From: Mesorhizobium sp. SOD10
GTDB lineage: Bacteria > Pseudomonadota > Alphaproteobacteria > Rhizobiales > Rhizobiaceae
Length of the DNA stretch: 64,000 bases
Direction of reading: 5' to 3'
NCBI GenBank assembly: GCA_000824805.1
Contig: CCNA01000045.1
Span: forward strand, 1 to 64,000
Shown piece after piece: positions 9,500 through 18,004 of this stretch. Position numbers and translations under genes: made by a program. The notes under the pieces are model-generated. The model was not told where the DNA came from, did not search any database, and was given only the letters and a program-made list of their open reading frames with translations. Position 1 is the first letter of the stretch, and the number at the start of each line of letters is the position of its first letter.

Positions 9500-9600
9500 A
9501 GAGCAATTCCAGGAAAAGTGTGAGCGGTTTTCCGTTCGGAATCGCGTAAAAACAAGGAGATAGAGCGTTTCACCCTTTCGGTGAAACGGTGAAACGCTCT
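9500..9600. repeat. intergenic palindrome followed by perfect 13-bp hairpin
   Basis: The first part opens AGAGCAATTCCAGGAAAAG and closes GGAATCGCGTAAAAAC, like the copy at 2.3 kb. It is followed by a perfect inverted repeat, AGAGCGTTTCACC at 9562-9574 with GGTGAAACGCTCT at 9588-9600. It lies downstream of the SNase-like gene (minus strand) and could also end that transcript, although there is no T-run. Confidence 0.7.
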
Positions 9601-9682
9601 AGAAGTGCCGAACCGCCCTGACCATTCTGCTTTCACGCAAGGTCCGGGGCGGAACCGGCCGCCGACGTTCCCGCGGGCAGCG

Positions 9683-10393
9683 CTATTGCGGTGGGCCGAA
9701 GATGCCCATCCTGGCGTTTCTCGCCACCATTTCCGCCTTGCCGTAAATACCGGTGGGCGCGGCCATCGCCCAGCCATTAGAAACCAGCCAGGCTCCGACA
9801 TCCTGCTTGCCGAGGGCGCAAGGCGCGGCGATGGCGAAACGGTCGGCATCCGGCGGCAGGAGGCATTTGAGCGCCCGGCCGCGCAGCCAGGCGTTGAAAG
9901 CGGCCCGCGCCCGCTGGCCGCAGGGCCAGGCGGTGTCGTCGAACGTGCAGGTCCTGTCGGGGTCTATGTCGACCGTACCGCTGATGGCGACCGTGCGTCC
10001 CATGGCTTCGAAGACCGCCGCGGAAGTCGCGACCGGACGGAAGAGCAGCGTCTCGCGCCAATCCTGCGGCATCGGCGTCTTCGGCGTTGTTGCAAGCCCG
10101 AGTTCGCCAAGTGGAGGGCGCGGCTCGATGCGCTCGATCCCGGATGGATCGAGTGGCGGCGGCGCGATGAGGTTCTCGGCAATCTTGCGCGCCGGCTGGC
10201 CTGGTCGCCTGTCATGCGTCGGGGTAGGCGGGGCCGGCTTCGGGTCGCCGGCGCCCTGGACCGGCGCGACCGAAGGCGGGTTTGGCGGCAGCCAGCGCCC
10301 GCCTTCGGCGATCAGTACCATGCCTGCGAGCAGCCCGAGGCCTCCCAGCGCGGACGCAAGCATGGGGCGACCGGGCAGATTCGTCTGGCTCAC
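9683..10393 (-). CDS. membrane-anchored SNase-like (thermonuclease family) protein
   Basis: About 236 residues. A GTG at 10393 has GGAG eight bases upstream and is preferred to the GTG at 10402. One N-terminal membrane helix (LASALGGLGLLAGMVLIAEGG) is followed by a Pro-rich linker and a C-terminal staphylococcal-nuclease-like domain. That domain contains VAISGTVDID, CGQRARAAFNAWL, DVGAWLVSNGWAMA and ARNARMGIFG. In active SNases two arginines and a glutamate form the catalytic centre. I cannot locate a clear equivalent of all three, so activity is uncertain. Two cysteine pairs in the domain suggest a periplasmic location with disulfides. It is transcribed divergently from the next gene. Confidence 0.75.
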   Translation of the reverse strand: MSQTNLPGRPMLASALGGLGLLAGMVLIAEGGRWLPPNPPSVAPVQGAGDPKPAPPTPTHDRRPGQPARKIAENLIAPPPLDPSGIERIEPRPPLGELGLATTPKTPMPQDWRETLLFRPVATSAAVFEAMGRTVAISGTVDIDPDRTCTFDDTAWPCGQRARAAFNAWLRGRALKCLLPPDADRFAIAAPCALGKQDVGAWLVSNGWAMAAPTGIYGKAEMVARNARMGIFGPPQ

Positions 10394-10601
10394 GCGTGGC
10401 ACTCCGCGGGATCGGGCCGGCTGTCGATGATGCTGCCCGAGCCCGAACCATTAGCTCCTGCCGACACCGCGCCGCCCCGACCGTTGAACCGGATCATACA
10501 TTAGACATGAGCGACATTCCTTGAAAAGCAAGGCGTTGCGTTAAGCGTCGCGCAACCAATGCCGCCTAGAATCGGCTGTCGGATGTCGAGGGGATGACGC
10601 G

Positions 10602-11135
10602 ATGCGCAAGCCGATACTGCTTTTTGCCTTTCCGGCACTGATGCTGCTTCTGCTGGCGGCGGAGCGGATGGCGGCGCTGCTTCTCGGCTTCTATCCGGCG
10701 AGCCCCGCTGTGTGGCACGCCTGGCTCGAGCTGCGTCCCTACTCGACCATGTTCTGGCAGCAGGTGGATTTCTACCTCGGCGGATCGATGTCCCTCAATG
10801 TTGCCATCATCGTCGTCACGTCGGCTGCCTGCTGGATGGCCTGCCGGGCGAAGCGGTCCGCGGGCTTTTTCCTCGCCAACCACGTCGCACTGCTTTTCGC
10901 CGGGCTTATGATTATGGCCGGCAGCCATTCTGAAACCGCGAGCACGATCGCCTCGTTCACCGCGCCGCGCGGTATGCAGTTTTCGCTGGCGATCGACTTC
11001 AGTTGGAACAACAGCTTGCTGCTGTGCCTTGGTCTAGCGGCCTGCGCCTACTGCCATGTCGCCTTCCTACGCGAAGCAAGGCAGCGCGCCGAGACCTGCG
11101 CGGTTCGCGTCCTGGCGCTGCAGCGCGACCTGTAA
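10602..11135 (+). CDS. four-helix membrane protein of unknown function
   Basis: A 177-residue protein with hydrophobic segments at about residues 4-28, 64-82, 89-107 and 132-152. No recognised domain, catalytic motif or signal cleavage site is visible. It stands alone on the plus strand, divergent from the SNase-like gene and convergent with the coiled-coil protein at the end of the pilus operon. It is probably an inner-membrane protein. The function is unknown. Confidence 0.65.
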   Translation: MRKPILLFAFPALMLLLLAAERMAALLLGFYPASPAVWHAWLELRPYSTMFWQQVDFYLGGSMSLNVAIIVVTSAACWMACRAKRSAGFFLANHVALLFAGLMIMAGSHSETASTIASFTAPRGMQFSLAIDFSWNNSLLLCLGLAACAYCHVAFLREARQRAETCAVRVLALQRDL

Positions 11136-11165
11136 CCATCCCGGCCAGGCGGCGGCCCGCCGGGC

Positions 11166-11723
11166 TCAGTTGATCTTCTTGTAATAGACCTTGCCGTCGG
11201 GCTGCTGGATACGCTGATAGGACGGATTGGGGCCGGGAGGCGCGACCTTGCGCTTGAACGAGGGCTCCCCGTTTCCGACGCCGACGCTTCCATCGACCGC
11301 TGAAGCGTCCGCCACCGTGGTGTTGCCAGCCATGGACGGCTCCGTCGGGCCGGGCGCCGGCTCGCTGGCGGCGACCGGCTGGCCTTGCTCCAGCTTGGCG
11401 ATATTGCCGTTGATCTGGCCGAAATTCGCCTGCAGCTGGCGGTCCAGCGTCTCGAACCGGCTCTGGAAGCCGTTGTTGACGGTATCGATTCGGGCGCCGA
11501 TGCGCTGCTCGAACTGGCCGAGTTGGTCCAGCCGCGCCTCCATGGTCTTGAGGTCGTTGACGCCGCGATAGAGATAGACCGCGGCCGTCACGTTGACCGC
11601 GGTGACAAGCAGCGCGCCGACCGCGATGACGCCGATCATCTTGGCCCGGCTCGGCTTTCCCGGGGCGGCCTCCCGGTGAACGAGTTCGATTGCCGGAATG
11701 TCCGGCTCGCTGATCATCGTCAT
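11166..11723 (-). CDS. single-pass membrane coiled-coil protein, pilus-operon end
   Basis: A 185-residue protein. A cytoplasmic N-terminus of ~28 residues is followed by a membrane helix (IGVIAVGALLVTAVNVTAAV), a probable coiled coil (about residues 55-112, with LDQLGQFEQRIGARIDTVNN), a low-complexity linker and a basic C-terminus ending YQRIQQPDGKVYYKKIN. Its ATG overlaps the L,D-transpeptidase stop by four bases, so the two are translationally coupled. The topology would place the coiled coil in the periplasm. No family name is recognised. Context suggests an envelope partner of the L,D-transpeptidase or the pilus. Confidence 0.75.
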   Translation of the reverse strand: MTMISEPDIPAIELVHREAAPGKPSRAKMIGVIAVGALLVTAVNVTAAVYLYRGVNDLKTMEARLDQLGQFEQRIGARIDTVNNGFQSRFETLDRQLQANFGQINGNIAKLEQGQPVAASEPAPGPTEPSMAGNTTVADASAVDGSVGVGNGEPSFKRKVAPPGPNPSYQRIQQPDGKVYYKKIN

Positions 11724-12295
11724 TCAACCACCACCTTTGCGCCCACCGCGACGCGTTTGAAGAGATCGATCACATCGGTGTTCGTCAGCCGGAAACATCC
11801 GGACGTGCCGTCGAAACCGACGCCCTTGGGATCGTTGGTGCCATGGATGCGATAGAGCGTGTCGCGCCCGTCGCGCGACAGATAAAGCGCCCGCGCGCCG
11901 AGCGGATTGTAAGGACCGGCCGGCACCATCGCCGGCAGTTCCGGCTGGCGCGCGCGCATCTCCTTGGGCGGGCGCCATTCCGGCCACTCGGTTTTGGAGG
12001 CGATCTTGACCGTTCCGGTCCAGCCGAAGCCGTCGCGGCCGACGCTGATCTGGTAGTGCAGTGCCTGGCCCTGGCCGGTCACCAGATAGAGCGCCTTCTC
12101 GTTCTTGCGGATGATGATGGTGCCGGGTTGCTCGCGGGTCTCAAAGGCGACCGTCTTGCGCAGGCTTGGGCCCATCGCGGGCAGGGGAGGCAGGCTCGAC
12201 CCGGCCATCGCCACGTCGCAGGCCGACGCCAGCGTCAGCCCGGCCAGGCAGGCGCCGGCTAGATGCATCACGGCGAAGCGCCTAGCGCTGGGCAT
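11720..12295 (-). CDS. L,D-transpeptidase (YkuD fold), exported
   Basis: A 191-residue periplasmic enzyme of the ErfK/YbiS/YcfS/YnhG type, which makes 3-3 peptidoglycan crosslinks or attaches proteins to peptidoglycan. A signal peptide (residues 1-31, ending DVAMAG) precedes the YkuD domain. That domain has RKNEKALYLVTGQGQALHY, then TYPICAL catalytic residues His151 in IHGTND and Cys167 in TSGCFRL followed by NTDVIDL. It overlaps cpaE by 14 bases upstream and the coiled-coil gene by four bases downstream, so it sits inside the pilus transcription unit. Co-expression suggests it opens or remodels the cell wall for the pilus machine, which is inference. Confidence 0.92.
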   Translation of the reverse strand: MPSARRFAVMHLAGACLAGLTLASACDVAMAGSSLPPLPAMGPSLRKTVAFETREQPGTIIIRKNEKALYLVTGQGQALHYQISVGRDGFGWTGTVKIASKTEWPEWRPPKEMRARQPELPAMVPAGPYNPLGARALYLSRDGRDTLYRIHGTNDPKGVGFDGTSGCFRLTNTDVIDLFKRVAVGAKVVVE

Positions 12296-13445
12296 TGTCC
12301 AGCCGCTCCTTGAACATGCGTTTCAGGTCCTTGTTGAAGCGCGCGCGTCCGTCCACCTCGGAAGGCAGGATGGCGCGGTTTAGCGCGTCGGCGAGAAGCG
12401 CGTTGTCCAGCGCCAGCGACTTGATGTGCGGCGCCTTGAAGATCTTCTCCAGCTCGCTGCGCGAGAAGTGGTTGCCGAACCATTTGCGCTTGTGCTTGTT
12501 GGCGACCAGCGTGATCGAGACGCCATTGCCGCGCAGCTCGCGGATCTTCTTGTAAAGCCGCTTGCCCTGCCTCAGCGAGGCGACGTTGAGCTCGAAGACG
12601 ATGAAGATCTCGTCGCTCGTCCTGAGCACCGAATCGTGCCACGGCGTCTCGATATTGGGCAGGTCGATGACGATGTCGTCGAAGCGGTAGGCAACGAGAT
12701 CGAGCAGCCGGAAGACGAAGTCCGAACCCTGCGGCTCGAACGGCAGTTGCGGCCGCTCGAAGGAGTAGAGCGTGAGGCCTGACGGCCGCGACAATTTGAT
12801 GACGTCCATGAGCTCGACATCGAGCCGGTCCGGCTGGCCGATGATGCCGGAAAGGTCGAACTGGTTGAACTGGTTGAGATAGGCGCCGCAATTGGCGCTC
12901 TGGAAGTCGAGATCGACGAGGCAGGTCGCGGCCGCCCGCTCGGCCGATTTCGAGGCGAGGTGCTCCGCCGCCGAGATCGCCAGCGTAGTGGCACCGGCGC
13001 CGCCGCTGGCGGCAATGAAGGTGATGATGCGGCTTTTGGTGCCCTGATTGCCGGTGTCGTGGAAGGTGACGGCGTTGAGCAGCTCCTTGGCGTCGAGCGG
13101 CTTGTGCAGCCAATCGGAAGCGTTCATGCGCACCAGGACGCGCGTCTGCTCGGAGGTGAGCTCGTCGGAGATCGCGATCAGCGGCACCGAGGCCCAGGCC
13201 GCGCGCGCCTCTACGATTCCCGCATTGCCGAGCAGCTCGCCATTGCCGAGATCGAGGATGATGATGCCCGGCCGGCTGTCGGCCGGCGGCCCCTTCAGGA
13301 ACTCCACCGCGTCCGAGACCTTGACGTCATAGATCGCCAGCGCGTCAAGCCGCGTGGTCACGTCGCGCTTGAAATTCGCGTCGGTTGAAAACAGCGCCAC
13401 CTGCTTGCGCCTGGTGGGGAGAACTCTGGTGTCGATGGCGTTCAT
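12282..13445 (-). CDS. cpaE: CpaE/TadZ-like pilus localisation ATPase
   Basis: A 387-residue MinD/ParA-superfamily protein that places the Tad secretion machine at its cellular site. Residues ~15-130 form a receiver-like domain (IIILDLGNG with Asp65). The ATPase domain starts near residue 138. Its P-loop is AASGGAGATTLA, so the lysines of the deviant Walker A motif (KGGxGKT) are missing. Atypical Walker motifs are known in TadZ proteins, so ATP binding without normal hydrolysis is plausible. Its start overlaps the preceding TadE-like gene as ATGA. Confidence 0.92.
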   Translation of the reverse strand: MNAIDTRVLPTRRKQVALFSTDANFKRDVTTRLDALAIYDVKVSDAVEFLKGPPADSRPGIIILDLGNGELLGNAGIVEARAAWASVPLIAISDELTSEQTRVLVRMNASDWLHKPLDAKELLNAVTFHDTGNQGTKSRIITFIAASGGAGATTLAISAAEHLASKSAERAAATCLVDLDFQSANCGAYLNQFNQFDLSGIIGQPDRLDVELMDVIKLSRPSGLTLYSFERPQLPFEPQGSDFVFRLLDLVAYRFDDIVIDLPNIETPWHDSVLRTSDEIFIVFELNVASLRQGKRLYKKIRELRGNGVSITLVANKHKRKWFGNHFSRSELEKIFKAPHIKSLALDNALLADALNRAILPSEVDGRARFNKDLKRMFKERLDNAQR

Positions 13446-14080
13446 GGCGACGTACTCTTTAAATCTTCACCCGTTACAGTACTCAGCATGGAAGGCATGG
13501 CCATGTTGCCGAACCCGAAACCGCCCAGGAAGAAGAACTGGAAGTTGATATTCTGCAGGCTGACGGTGATGGTCGGCACCGGACCACCCAGACGCGTCTG
13601 GTAGCCGAGGCCTGTGGCAGTGTAGGTCACAGCGACGTTCCTCCGCAGCAAGCCGGGGAAGAAGTGGCACATGCCAGGCCTTTGGTTGATAGTGGGGTCG
13701 GGGCAGGCATCGTCATTGGTATTCGCTGTATCGCCGCGGAAAATGCGGCTAAAGGCGGCAGCGCTGAAAGCGCCGCTGTTGGAGCAGGCCCCGGTGCCAC
13801 CGCTACTATAGGTGCACGCAAACGGGCCGTAGGCGCCGGCGACTACCGGTGCGCCAGGGTTCGAGGTTGGAGCGGCGGTCGTCAGAGCGCCCGCGACAGG
13901 ATCGGAAACAGAGGCGAGCCTGGCGCCAACCTGCACAGCCTTGGTCGCAGCATTCCACTGGAAGAATGCATACCCAAAGTCGACGAAACCGAGGGTGAGC
14001 GTAAGCAGCAGTGTCATTGAGATGGCCATCTCAACCATCGTTGCCCCGTCTTCCGACTTTATAAATTGCTTCAGCATCAT
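13442..14080 (-). CDS. TadE-type minor pseudopilin
   Basis: About 212 residues, starting MMLKQFIKSEDG (start 14080, overlapping the upstream stop as ATGA). The N-terminus has the TadE pattern: a short basic leader ending in DG, then ATMVEMAISMTLLLTLTLGF as hydrophobic helix with the conserved Glu five residues after the glycine. A CpaA-type peptidase would cut after that glycine. The rest is a Cys-containing extracytoplasmic domain (four or more cysteines), with a Phe/Gly-rich stretch near the end. It is a minor pilin or assembly factor of the Tad pilus. Confidence 0.85.
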   Translation of the reverse strand: MMLKQFIKSEDGATMVEMAISMTLLLTLTLGFVDFGYAFFQWNAATKAVQVGARLASVSDPVAGALTTAAPTSNPGAPVVAGAYGPFACTYSSGGTGACSNSGAFSAAAFSRIFRGDTANTNDDACPDPTINQRPGMCHFFPGLLRRNVAVTYTATGLGYQTRLGGPVPTITVSLQNINFQFFFLGGFGFGNMAMPSMLSTVTGEDLKSTSP

Positions 14081-14619
14081 CAAAATCGGATCAACCGCTC
14101 CTGATGGCTGGCGGACAGTGTGATGCTGGTGATGTTGAGCAGAGACAGAAATCCAACGCTGTCGCGATTGACATAGGGGTAAGTAGAGGATGCCGTAACG
14201 ATGCAGACCTGGGATGTCGTCGAGAGGTAGAGGACAGTGCCGGTGCTGGGGTCGATCGCGCTTCTGCAAGTGGCCGGGTCGGCGATGTTGATCGTCACAT
14301 CCGATGTCCGCCAATCGCGGACCCGCGCCGACCCAGATCCCGCCACATTGCCGAAGATGGCAATGTTCCTGGCGGTATTGGCGCAGTCGATCGTGAGCCC
14401 GGCATCAGTATAGATTTGGCTGTTGCAGCGCGCCGCAAATCGCGCGCCATCTTCAAGGCCGGCTTCTATCAAAAGCTTGTCGTGGATGAGGTTGCCGAAC
14501 TCGAAGACGCCTGCCGACAGAATGAACATCAGCGGCGCGACGATCGCCATCTCAACCAAAACGGTGCCGCGCTCGTCACGGCGAAAGCGGATGAGGGTGC
14601 GGGATAGCAGCTTCGCCAT
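14080..14619 (-). CDS. TadE-type minor pseudopilin
   Basis: About 179 residues, starting MAKLLSRTLIRFRRDERG. Longer upstream starts are possible but overlap the TadG gene. The leader ends in ERG and is followed by TVLVEMAIVAPLMFILSAG, the hydrophobic pseudopilin helix with the conserved glutamate. The remaining part contains three or four cysteines, consistent with disulfides in the periplasm. It lies eight bases after the TadG-like stop and overlaps the next pseudopilin gene, so the three are one translation-coupled block. Confidence 0.85.
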   Translation of the reverse strand: MAKLLSRTLIRFRRDERGTVLVEMAIVAPLMFILSAGVFEFGNLIHDKLLIEAGLEDGARFAARCNSQIYTDAGLTIDCANTARNIAIFGNVAGSGSARVRDWRTSDVTINIADPATCRSAIDPSTGTVLYLSTTSQVCIVTASSTYPYVNRDSVGFLSLLNITSITLSASHQERLIRF

Positions 14620-14626
14620 GTGGCCG

Positions 14627-16150
14627 TCACCGATAGAGCTGCGGTTCGTCGCGCAGGAAGTTGTCAAGCGTCCCGGCGCCGCCCCGCCCGGTAATGTCGA
14701 CGAGCTCAACGAAGACCGACCCGCCCTGATTGGCGCCCGGGACGGGCTCGGTCATGAAAAAACTAGCGAAGGCCTCGACGGGAAGATTGGTGCTGTTGCC
14801 GTTCAGGTCGTTGCCCGCCGCTTGCAGCGCTTGGCAGTTCAGGATTGCTCCGTAAAGCAGCCTGCGGTCGACCGAGGTGACGGGGGGCTGGCAGGAACTT
14901 GGCGGCGTTCCAACCTCCCCACCTGTCGAAGCGTGGCTGATCAGATTGTTGGCGTTCTCGTATTTATAGACCTGATATCGTGTCGGCTTGGTCGTGTCCC
15001 AGGAAGAGGGATAGCTCGTCCCACCGAAATTGGTGCTCCAGTAGCCGGACAAGTTCCAGTTTCCGTCCCCCATTCGTCCGTCCATATAAGGGGTCGTGGC
15101 ATCGCGAGGCAGGCCCATATTGCCCGCCGCGTTGAATGTCAGCTGATTGTAGTTCGGGCACTGGTTTCCGCTGCCATTCACTGACGCACCTTTCCGAACG
15201 TTCGCGGCCGGGCCGTATTCGGGGCTATTGAACGCATTGCCGCTGGCGTTGATTCCAAAACGCACATTAAAGGCGTCCTGAACCGGGCCGGTATTCTGAC
15301 CAGTCTTGGTACTCACTCCCTGTGCCGAATAGCAACCGAGCGGTCTCGATGTCGCGATCGTCTGGGCCAGCGCCTGGGCCCCATTGCCAACACCGTCGGG
15401 CGGTGCCAAGAAGCCGAAATTGCCTGGGCCATAGGCGGCATTGTTTCCGACCATGCGCAACTCGATCAAACGACGATGGATCGCCGGATCCGACACTGCC
15501 TGCTCAAGGGTCGCACCACCCGCGGTATTGGTGCCGTTGACCATTTCGTAGGGGTTGCACATGAAGACCGGGGTGTAGTTGCAGACACCTGAAGTAAAGC
15601 CTGCCACCGATTCGGTGCCGAGGCTGTAGCGGCCATTGCTGGAGCTGCCGCCGGAAATGAACGATATCGGAAAGAGCGCAGTAATTGCTTCCGGTTGCGC
15701 TTTCACCTGGATGAACCGGGTCACCGCTTCCGATGCTGCGTAATTGGCCGGTATGATCGGATCTGAGTCATTGGCGGGTATAGTTGCAAGGAAGCACCAC
15801 GATACCTGCCCTTTCGATCGGCAGGCGGCATAAGTCGGGTTTACGGTGACGCTCCCGTTTCCGGTCGTCAACGCCACGGTTCCGCCATCGGAGAACCGCG
15901 TGCTGTTGGCAATGAGGTTATCCAAAGCGTTTTGCGCACGCGTCCAGGCGCCCGACCTGCCATTCAGCTCGGCCGCCGCTGCCAAGGCGAGCGCATCAGT
16001 GCCTTTCTGCAGGTCATTGTGCAGGTTGTTGACCCTGCTCGCGTCAATCGCCAGCAAGGAAAAGCCGATGATCGCGGGCAACATGATGCTGACGAGGATC
16101 AGCGCTATGCCTCTCTGATCGCGCCAGAACTTGCGTATGGTCCCCAACAT
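14627..16150 (-). CDS. TadG-like pilus assembly protein
   Basis: A 507-residue protein with an N-terminal TadG-like (Flp-pilus-assembly) membrane segment: RRGIALI-type helix seen as DQRGIALILVSIMLPAIIGF, followed by AIDASRVNNLHNDLQKGTDA and an Ala-rich helix. The large C-terminal part (about residues 60-507) is Asn/Gly/Ser-rich, contains paired cysteines and would be extracytoplasmic. It shows no von Willebrand A MIDAS motif, which many TadG proteins carry. It may be a tip or anchoring component of the pilus. Confidence 0.85.
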   Translation of the reverse strand: MLGTIRKFWRDQRGIALILVSIMLPAIIGFSLLAIDASRVNNLHNDLQKGTDALALAAAAELNGRSGAWTRAQNALDNLIANSTRFSDGGTVALTTGNGSVTVNPTYAACRSKGQVSWCFLATIPANDSDPIIPANYAASEAVTRFIQVKAQPEAITALFPISFISGGSSSNGRYSLGTESVAGFTSGVCNYTPVFMCNPYEMVNGTNTAGGATLEQAVSDPAIHRRLIELRMVGNNAAYGPGNFGFLAPPDGVGNGAQALAQTIATSRPLGCYSAQGVSTKTGQNTGPVQDAFNVRFGINASGNAFNSPEYGPAANVRKGASVNGSGNQCPNYNQLTFNAAGNMGLPRDATTPYMDGRMGDGNWNLSGYWSTNFGGTSYPSSWDTTKPTRYQVYKYENANNLISHASTGGEVGTPPSSCQPPVTSVDRRLLYGAILNCQALQAAGNDLNGNSTNLPVEAFASFFMTEPVPGANQGGSVFVELVDITGRGGAGTLDNFLRDEPQLYR

Positions 16151-16213
16151 GACCTTAGTCTCTGTTCTCTGCGCCGGCCCTCGTCGCCTGACGCGTCCTC
16201 CGCATGCTTGGTT

Positions 16214-16519
16214 TCAGTTCATCGGAGTCGTTGCACCGGTGGAGCCGACATTGACCGTCATGTTCGTGGCCGGCGTCGACGCAGCCGCAGGCGGAATCTT
16301 GTATTTCTGCACGACGCCGACGGAACGCGCCCCATCGCCCTCGATCTTCGTGTTGTTCGATGCCGGGCTGTACGGATCGACCGTCTGCAGCAGCTGGTTG
16401 CCCTTCTGCGAATCGCCCGATGCCAGCGTCATCGTGTCGTAATTGTTCAGATAGTCGGCCGCGCAGCCCGCGAGCAGGCTGGTGCCGAGAAAGACGAGCA
16501 GGAGCTTATTTCTTGACAT
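16214..16519 (-). CDS. small lipoprotein in the CpaD position
   Basis: A 101-residue lipoprotein: signal LLLVFLGTSLLAGC with lipobox LAGC (Cys at residue 19), followed by a polar, Ser/Thr/Ala-rich body. Its start overlaps the cpaC stop by 14 bases. In many alphaproteobacterial Tad loci the gene after the secretin encodes CpaD (about 220 residues), a lipoprotein that assists the secretin. This protein is half that size and I cannot recognise a CpaD domain, so it may be a reduced or unrelated substitute. It would be attached to the outer membrane. Confidence 0.75.
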   Translation of the reverse strand: MSRNKLLLVFLGTSLLAGCAADYLNNYDTMTLASGDSQKGNQLLQTVDPYSPASNNTKIEGDGARSVGVVQKYKIPPAAASTPATNMTVNVGSTGATTPMN

Positions 16520-17951
16520 AGACCAGCTTGTCCTTCGATTTCACATCCAGCATGTGGCCGTAAGGGCCGGTGACGCCGTCGCCATGCTCATACATCCGGA
16601 TCATGTCCTTGTTGACCTCAAGTTGGCCGAGCAGCATGAGCTCCGGATCGTTGGCCGGCTTCGTCTTGTCGAAAGGCGTCGCCAACTGTTCGCCGGGCCT
16701 CACCGGCCGCACCAGATGCGGCGTGACGATGACGACCAGTTCCGTTTCCTCCTTCTGCGTGCTCGAATTGTGGAACAGCGCGCCGATGATCGGCACCTGG
16801 CCGAGCCACGGCACCTGATCCTGCAGCCTGGTGTTCTTGCTGGAGAGCAGACCGCCCACGGCGAAGCTCTGTCCGTCGCGCAGATCGACCACGGTCGCCA
16901 GCTTGCGGTTGGTGAAGATCGGGTCGCCGGCAGGCGTGAAGCCTGTCAGGTCGCTGACTTCCGGCGCCAGCTTCATATGGATCTTGCCGTCATCGAGCAC
17001 GACAGGCGTGAAGTTCAGATTGACGCCGAACTGCTTAAATTGGATTTCGATTTCACCCTGGCTGTTGACGCTGCGGATCGGCACCTCGCCGCCGGCGTTG
17101 AAGCTGGCGGTTTCTCCTGAAACAGTGGTGAGGTTTGGTTCGGCCAGAAGTCGTACCAAGCCTTTCGACTCGAGCGCCTCGATGTACAGGTCGACTTTGA
17201 CATTGCTGTCGATGACGCGCGTAAGCAGTGCTCCGAACGGACTGGCATTGGACAAGAGACCACTGAGCAAAGTACCCGACCCGAGCACCACATTGTCTTT
17301 ATCCACCGCGGCAATGCCGGTTCCGACTTTTGTGGTGCCGTCCCTATTCGTGCTCTTGAAGGATACGCCAAGATCGCGGCCGGCGTTGCGCTTGGCCTCC
17401 AGAATGCGGACCGAGAGATTGACCTGCTCGCTGTCGTCGATGGTGACGGCATTGATGATGGCTTCGGGACCATATTGCTGTGTTACTTCGACGATGGATG
17501 CCAAGGTCGCGGCGTCCTTCACGTGGCCGCTCAGGCGAACCTTGCCGTTGATCGAGCCGATCTCGATGCGAGCCCTTGGCGCCACCTGGCGGATCGCGGC
17601 CGCCATGTCGCTGACATCCTGGCCGACCTCGATCTGGATGGCGCCCAACGAGCGCTTGTCCTCAGAAAACAGGTTGACCGTGGTCGTGCCGACGCTTTTT
17701 CCGATGATATAGAGTGTCTTGTCGGTCATCGGCTGCGCGTCGGCGATCTTCTCATCGCCTACCACGATATCGCCCAGCGTCGCATTGACTGTGATCGTCG
17801 TGGATTGGGAAACCGGCACGAACACGCGATGGAGCGACGGACTCGACACATCGATAAAGCGGTCGGCCGCCCTAGCCGAATGGTCCAAGATCGCCGATAC
17901 GCCCAACAAGGATAGCGCGGCCGCCACCATCCTCAACCAGAACCCCTTCAT
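16506..17951 (-). CDS. cpaC: CpaC/RcpA pilus secretin
   Basis: A 481-residue outer-membrane channel protein. A signal peptide (residues ~1-28, ending SARA) is followed by a pilus-secretin N-terminal domain (ATLGDIVVGDEKIADAQP), a BON-like segment and the C-terminal secretin domain. That domain ends with the signature VPWLGQVPIIGALF and ELVVIVTPHLVRP. The ring forms the exit pore for the Flp pilus. It sits between cpaB (53 bp upstream) and the small lipoprotein gene that overlaps its end. Confidence 0.95.
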   Translation of the reverse strand: MKGFWLRMVAAALSLLGVSAILDHSARAADRFIDVSSPSLHRVFVPVSQSTTITVNATLGDIVVGDEKIADAQPMTDKTLYIIGKSVGTTTVNLFSEDKRSLGAIQIEVGQDVSDMAAAIRQVAPRARIEIGSINGKVRLSGHVKDAATLASIVEVTQQYGPEAIINAVTIDDSEQVNLSVRILEAKRNAGRDLGVSFKSTNRDGTTKVGTGIAAVDKDNVVLGSGTLLSGLLSNASPFGALLTRVIDSNVKVDLYIEALESKGLVRLLAEPNLTTVSGETASFNAGGEVPIRSVNSQGEIEIQFKQFGVNLNFTPVVLDDGKIHMKLAPEVSDLTGFTPAGDPIFTNRKLATVVDLRDGQSFAVGGLLSSKNTRLQDQVPWLGQVPIIGALFHNSSTQKEETELVVIVTPHLVRPVRPGEQLATPFDKTKPANDPELMLLGQLEVNKDMIRMYEHGDGVTGPYGHMLDVKSKDKLVYVKK

Positions 17952-18004
17952 CCTCGTCTCCCACTTGCCGCCGTGTGGCAGCCCCTCGTTTTGCCGTCCG
18001 CCTC

